Shown piece by piece: positions 60,495 to 64,000 of a stretch of DNA of 64,000 nucleotides (within the stretch, counting starts at the first letter, position 1; the number at the start of each line of letters is the position of its first letter). This DNA comes from Lachnospiraceae bacterium. Lineage in GTDB: Bacteria; Bacillota; Clostridia; Lachnospirales; Lachnospiraceae. Made by a program: the position numbers and the translations under genes. The notes beneath the pieces were generated by a model. The model did not search any database. It was not told the DNA's origin and worked only from the letters and a program-made list of their open reading frames with translations. The stretch spans positions 10,048 to 74,047 of the forward strand of contig CAAGKF010000095.1 of NCBI GenBank assembly GCA_900770345.1, read 5' to 3'.

Positions 60495-61934
60495 CTATTT
60501 AGCCAGAAGCTCTCTTAAGATTTTATTCACCATTGCAGGATCTGCCTTGCCCTTCATGGCCTTCATGGTCTGTCCCACAAGGAAGCCCATAGCCTTTTCC
60601 TTTCCTCCCCTGTAATCGGCAACAGACTGGGGATTAGCCGCCAGGATTCCTTCGATCGCAGTCTTCAGAGCGCCCTCGTCATTAACAACCTTTAAGCCCT
60701 TCTCCTCCACATATTTCTCCGGATCCACATCATTTGCAAATATTTCTTCAAATACAGTCTTGGCAACGGTACGGTTGATGGTGCCTGCCCCCACCAGACC
60801 GATCAGCTTTGACAGATGCTCCGGCGAAAACTTCATATCATCGGGATCCATCTCGTGCTCCTTTAAAAGCCTCATGGCCTCCACCATAAGCCAGTTGGAG
60901 GCTTCCTTGGGCTGATGGCACAGATCCACGGTCTCCTCAAACATATCTGCCATGTGCTTGGAGCTGGTCAGAAGCTCCGCGTCGTACTGAGGCAGTTCAA
61001 ATTCCTTCATATAGCGGGCAATCTTCTCTGTCCTGAGCTCCGGCTGTCTGGCCTTCACTCTCTCGATCCACTGGTCACTTATAATAACCGGAACCAGGTC
61101 GGGATCCGGGAAGTAACGGTAATCCTGAGCATCCTCCTTGGAACGCATGGCCTTGGAGCTCTCCTTATTGTCATCCCAGCGGCGTGTTTCCTGGATAACC
61201 TTCTTTCCCTCTTCGATCAGCTCGATCTGACGCCTGCGCTCTCCCTCAATAGCCCTGGCGATCGCTTTAAAGGAGTTTAAGTTCTTCATCTCTGTTCTGG
61301 TGCCGAACTGAGGCGCTCCCACCTCACGGACAGACAGGTTCACATCCGCACGCATGGAGCCCTCCTGCAGCTTGCAGTCGGAAGCTCCCAGATACTGGAT
61401 GATCAGCCGCAGCTTCTCCAGATAGGCAATAACCTCCTCCGCGCTGCGCATATCCGGCTCGGATACGATCTCGATCAGCGGAACACCGCTTCGGTTGTAA
61501 TCCACCAGGGAACAGTCCTCCCACTCATCATGGATCAGCTTTCCCGCGTCCTCCTCCATATGGATCTCATGGATGCCTACTTTTTTATGAACACCGGACT
61601 CCGTCTCGATCTCCACCCAGCCGTCATGACAGATGGGCAGATAAAGCTGAGAAATCTGGTAATTCTGAGGATTATCAGGATAAAAATAATTTTTGCGGTC
61701 AAATTTGCAGTACTGGTTGATCTGACAGTTAGTGGCCAGACCTACAGCCAGTGCATACTCCACCACCTGTTTGTTCAGAACAGGGAGAGAACCCGGCATT
61801 CCGGTACAAACCGGACATGTATGGGTGTTGGGTGCTCCGCCGAATTCGGTGGAACAGGAGCAGAATATCTTTGTTTTGGTGGCCAGCTCCACATGGACCT
61901 CCAGACCGATGACTGTTTCATACTGTTTGCTCAT
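60495..61934 (-). CDS. gatB: Asp-tRNA(Asn)/Glu-tRNA(Gln) amidotransferase subunit B
   Basis: 479 residues, full length. GatB kinase/tRNA-binding subunit: YETVIGLEVHVELATKTKIFCSCS, CPVCTGMPGSLPVLN, FDRKNYFYPDNPQNYQISQL, and a C-terminal GatB/YqeY domain (about 330-478, FLVGQTMKAMKGKADPAMVNKIL). Third gene of gatC-gatA-gatB, 15 nt after gatA. Confidence 0.97.
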   Translation of the reverse strand: MSKQYETVIGLEVHVELATKTKIFCSCSTEFGGAPNTHTCPVCTGMPGSLPVLNKQVVEYALAVGLATNCQINQYCKFDRKNYFYPDNPQNYQISQLYLPICHDGWVEIETESGVHKKVGIHEIHMEEDAGKLIHDEWEDCSLVDYNRSGVPLIEIVSEPDMRSAEEVIAYLEKLRLIIQYLGASDCKLQEGSMRADVNLSVREVGAPQFGTRTEMKNLNSFKAIARAIEGERRRQIELIEEGKKVIQETRRWDDNKESSKAMRSKEDAQDYRYFPDPDLVPVIISDQWIERVKARQPELRTEKIARYMKEFELPQYDAELLTSSKHMADMFEETVDLCHQPKEASNWLMVEAMRLLKEHEMDPDDMKFSPEHLSKLIGLVGAGTINRTVAKTVFEEIFANDVDPEKYVEEKGLKVVNDEGALKTAIEGILAANPQSVADYRGGKEKAMGFLVGQTMKAMKGKADPAMVNKILRELLAK

Positions 61935-61949
61935 GATGCTCTCTCCCTC

Positions 61950-63440
61950 CTACTGTACTGACCCGATGCAGCCGGCCGCCGCTTTTGCGATTTCCGGCAT
62001 TTCGTAGACTCTTGTCTGCTCAAACGCATAGGCTGCCCGGATAATATTCTTCTCCTTAAAGCAGTCACCGATAAGCTGCATGCCGACAGGCAATCCCTGG
62101 CTGTCCAGTCCGCAGGGAACAGTCATTCCCGGCAGGCCTGCCAGATTCACGGAAATGGTATAAATATCGCCCAGATACATCTTTAAGGGATCGCTTAAGG
62201 AGGAGCCAAGCTTCGGCGCTGTATCCGGTGAAGCCGGAGCAAGGATTACATCATATTTTGCAAAAGCCTTGTCAAACTCCTGCTTGATCAGCGCCTTGGT
62301 GCGCAGGGCCTTCAGATAGTAAGCATCGTAGTAGCCGGAGCTTAACACGAAGGAACCCAGCATAATGCGGCGCTTTACCTCCGGTCCAAAGCCTTCGGAA
62401 CGGCTCTTTTTATACATATTATGAAGTCCCTCATACTCGCTGGTGCGGTAGCCGTACTTCACACCGTCAAAACGTGACAGGTTGGAGCTGGCCTCCGCGG
62501 AAGCGATCACGTAGTAGGCAGGAATCGCGTAATCTACCAGTCCCAGATCAAAGGTTTCCACGACAGCACCTTTTTCCTTCAGAATATCAGCTGCCTTTAA
62601 AATGGCTGTCTTCACCTCTTCATCCAGGCCCTCGCCAAAGTAGCTGGAGGGAATTCCGATCTTCATTCCCTTTACGTCATCCACAAGGGCAGAAGTAAAA
62701 TCCGTATCCTCCCGCTTCATGGAAGTGCTGTCTTTCACATCATAGGAGGAAATGGTCTCCAGAATCGCCGCACAGTCTCTTACATCCTTTGCAACAGGAC
62801 CGATCTGGTCCAGAGAGGAGCCGTAGGCAATGAGGCCGTAACGTGATACGGTACCGTAAGTAGGCTTGATGCCGGTAACACCGCAGAAGGAACTGGGCTG
62901 ACGGATGGAACCGCCGGTATCGGAGCCCAGAGCATAGAAGCATTCATTGGCTGCCACTGCCGCACAGGAACCGCCGGAAGAACCGCCGGGCACATGCTCC
63001 GTGTTCCAGGGATTTCTTGTAACGCCATAGGCGGAGGTTTCTGTGGTGCTTCCCATGGCAAACTCATCCATATTGGTCTTTCCCAGGATGACGGCCCCTG
63101 CTTTCTGCAGGTTCAGCACTGCCTCTGCCGTATAGGTGGGAACAAAGCTGCCCAGAATTTTGGAGCTGCAGGTAGTCAGCATCCCTTCTGTACACATATT
63201 GTCCTTAACAGCTGCGGGAACGCCTGCCAGCGGGCCGGTCAGTATCCCCGCCTCGATCTGTTTCTGCACTTCCTTTGCCCGGCGGATCGCTCCTTCCTCA
63301 TCAATCGTTACGTAAGCGTGGATGGAAGGCTCCACCGCCTTCATCTGGCGGATCACTGCTTCTGTCGCTTCCACAGAGGTGATCTCTCCCACCTTTATTT
63401 TGCTGCCCAGTTCGACGGCAGTTAAACTCAGTATACTCAT
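61950..63440 (-). CDS. gatA: Asp-tRNA(Asn)/Glu-tRNA(Gln) amidotransferase subunit A
   Basis: 496 residues, amidase-signature enzyme that releases ammonia from glutamine. Ser-cisSer-Lys triad intact: Lys in AAVKDNMCTEG near 79, GGSSGGSCAAVAANECFYALGSD near 152 with both serines, TGGSIRQPSSFCG. Between gatC (13 nt) and gatB. Confidence 0.97.
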   Translation of the reverse strand: MSILSLTAVELGSKIKVGEITSVEATEAVIRQMKAVEPSIHAYVTIDEEGAIRRAKEVQKQIEAGILTGPLAGVPAAVKDNMCTEGMLTTCSSKILGSFVPTYTAEAVLNLQKAGAVILGKTNMDEFAMGSTTETSAYGVTRNPWNTEHVPGGSSGGSCAAVAANECFYALGSDTGGSIRQPSSFCGVTGIKPTYGTVSRYGLIAYGSSLDQIGPVAKDVRDCAAILETISSYDVKDSTSMKREDTDFTSALVDDVKGMKIGIPSSYFGEGLDEEVKTAILKAADILKEKGAVVETFDLGLVDYAIPAYYVIASAEASSNLSRFDGVKYGYRTSEYEGLHNMYKKSRSEGFGPEVKRRIMLGSFVLSSGYYDAYYLKALRTKALIKQEFDKAFAKYDVILAPASPDTAPKLGSSLSDPLKMYLGDIYTISVNLAGLPGMTVPCGLDSQGLPVGMQLIGDCFKEKNIIRAAYAFEQTRVYEMPEIAKAAAGCIGSVQ

Positions 63441-63453
63441 CTTTCCTGCCCTC

Positions 63454-63747
63454 CTATTCTACGGTCTTGGGAACCTTAAAGGCTCCGTCCTTTTTCTCCG
63501 GTGCGTTTGCAAGGATGTTGTCACGGTCATCGCCATTGGTCACCACATCCTCCCGGAATACATTGTGAACAGGAAATACATGGGACATGGGCTCCACGCC
63601 TGTGGTATCCAGCTCATTTAATTTATCAATATAATCCAGCATGCGGCCCATATCCTTCTTGGCTTCTTCCTTCTCTTCGTCGGAAAGCTCCAGCTTGGCC
63701 AGGATGCCTACATATTCGATGGTTTCGTCACTGATTATGTTTGCCAT
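63454..63747 (-). CDS. gatC: Asp-tRNA(Asn)/Glu-tRNA(Gln) amidotransferase subunit C
   Basis: 97 residues. Small subunit that stabilises GatAB: IEYVGILAKLELSDEEKEEAKKDMGRMLDYIDKLNELDTTGVEPMSHV and VFREDVV match the family closely. SD AAGGAG. First gene of gatCAB; its upstream region is occupied by the repeat at 63785-64000, and no clear promoter was found. Confidence 0.96.
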   Translation of the reverse strand: MANIISDETIEYVGILAKLELSDEEKEEAKKDMGRMLDYIDKLNELDTTGVEPMSHVFPVHNVFREDVVTNGDDRDNILANAPEKKDGAFKVPKTVE

Positions 63748-63784
63748 GGGGAAATTGTCTCCTTATTCTTTTTTATTTTCTTAA

Positions 63785-64000
63785 TGTTCGCCTGCCACGC
63801 AGTGCTCGCTCGATTCCGCTTCGCTTCATCTCGCTTTACGGGCTTCGCCCTATATCAGGGGCTCCACAACCCCTCCTGTGAGCCAGCTCACGTCGGGCTT
63901 CTGGATCCCCTGATGCACTCTGTTCGCCTGCCACGCAGTGCTCGCTCGATTCCGCTTCGCTTCATCTCGCTTTACGGGCTTCGCCCTATATCAGGGGTTC
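63785..64000. repeat. Intergenic direct repeat, 136-bp period, running off the window
   Basis: An 80-bp block (starts TGTTCGCCTGCCACGCAGTG) at 63785-63864 recurs at 63921-64000 with a single change near the end. Between the copies are nested hairpins: ATCAGGGG with CCCCTGAT, and GTGAGC-CA-GCTCAC. The blocks are rich in CGCTTCGC/GGGCTTCGCCC motifs. The array likely continues beyond 64000. Confidence 0.85.

Noticed and set aside
63785..64000. Repeat at the window end considered as CRISPR
   Set aside because: 80-bp blocks separated by a palindromic 56-bp segment do not fit repeat-spacer geometry; no cas genes.

Overview
The window looks like chromosome of a gut-type member of the Clostridia, most likely Lachnospiraceae (Bacillota); genus not determined. 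Grounds: moderate GC, strong AGGAGG-type ribosome binding sites, a tyrosine T-box in front of tyrS, a yybP-ykoY riboswitch and a guanine riboswitch, GatCAB amidotransferase, strict-anaerobe style iron alcohol dehydrogenases and an Fe-S aldo/keto reductase, and an L-rhamnose operon paired with a lactaldehyde reductase (propanediol formation). There are no rRNA or tRNA genes, no CRISPR array, no phage and no recognisable transposase.

Layout. 1-8.2 kb: truncated MATE exporter, Mn-riboswitch-controlled mntP, a secreted cell-wall-binding-repeat protein behind T-box-controlled tyrS, a drug/metabolite transporter divergent from a DAHP synthase, uppP and ung. 8.3-14.6 kb: hisHF, a Sir2-like protein, a YybS-type membrane protein, a lone mannonate dehydratase and a lone ABC-class ATPase. 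14.7-26.9 kb: an Fe-S aldo/keto reductase, the rhaBMAD operon with its AraC regulator, asnA, a TRIC-type membrane protein, a Na/Pi cotransporter with a PhoU-like tail behind an elaborate leader, and fucO with a TetR regulator. Rhamnose is isomerised (RhaA), phosphorylated (RhaB) and cleaved (RhaD); the lactaldehyde can be reduced by FucO, 9 kb away. 27-32.3 kb: an MMPL transporter coupled to a secreted acidic-repeat protein, opposite a TetR gene. 32.4-37.3 kb: rRNA methyltransferase, Uma2 nuclease-like protein, and the guanine-riboswitch unit guaD-pbuG. 37.4-44 kb: argC-GNAT-argJ-argB-argD opposite argG. 44-64 kb: transketolase, a Crp/Fnr regulator, a 208-bp palindromic element, a gtrA-yfhO-argH run, apbE, Lrp, LysR, hflKC, an alcohol dehydrogenase, a class Ic aminotransferase and gatCAB; the window ends in a 136-bp-period intergenic repeat.

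The most interesting material is non-coding: (i) the leader of the Na/Pi cotransporter, where two oppositely oriented triplet arrays of TTTACA (exact 11-bp period, PHO-box-like) flank a promoter whose transcript holds a 13-codon ORF and an intrinsic terminator before the gene; (ii) a guanine aptamer before guaD-pbuG whose terminator would consume aptamer stem P3, predicting a guanine-ON switch for a catabolic unit; (iii) a 208-bp palindromic element with perfect 25-bp ends abutting argH; and (iv) a leaderless-looking apbE start. All functional calls rest on reading the sequence; no database search was run.
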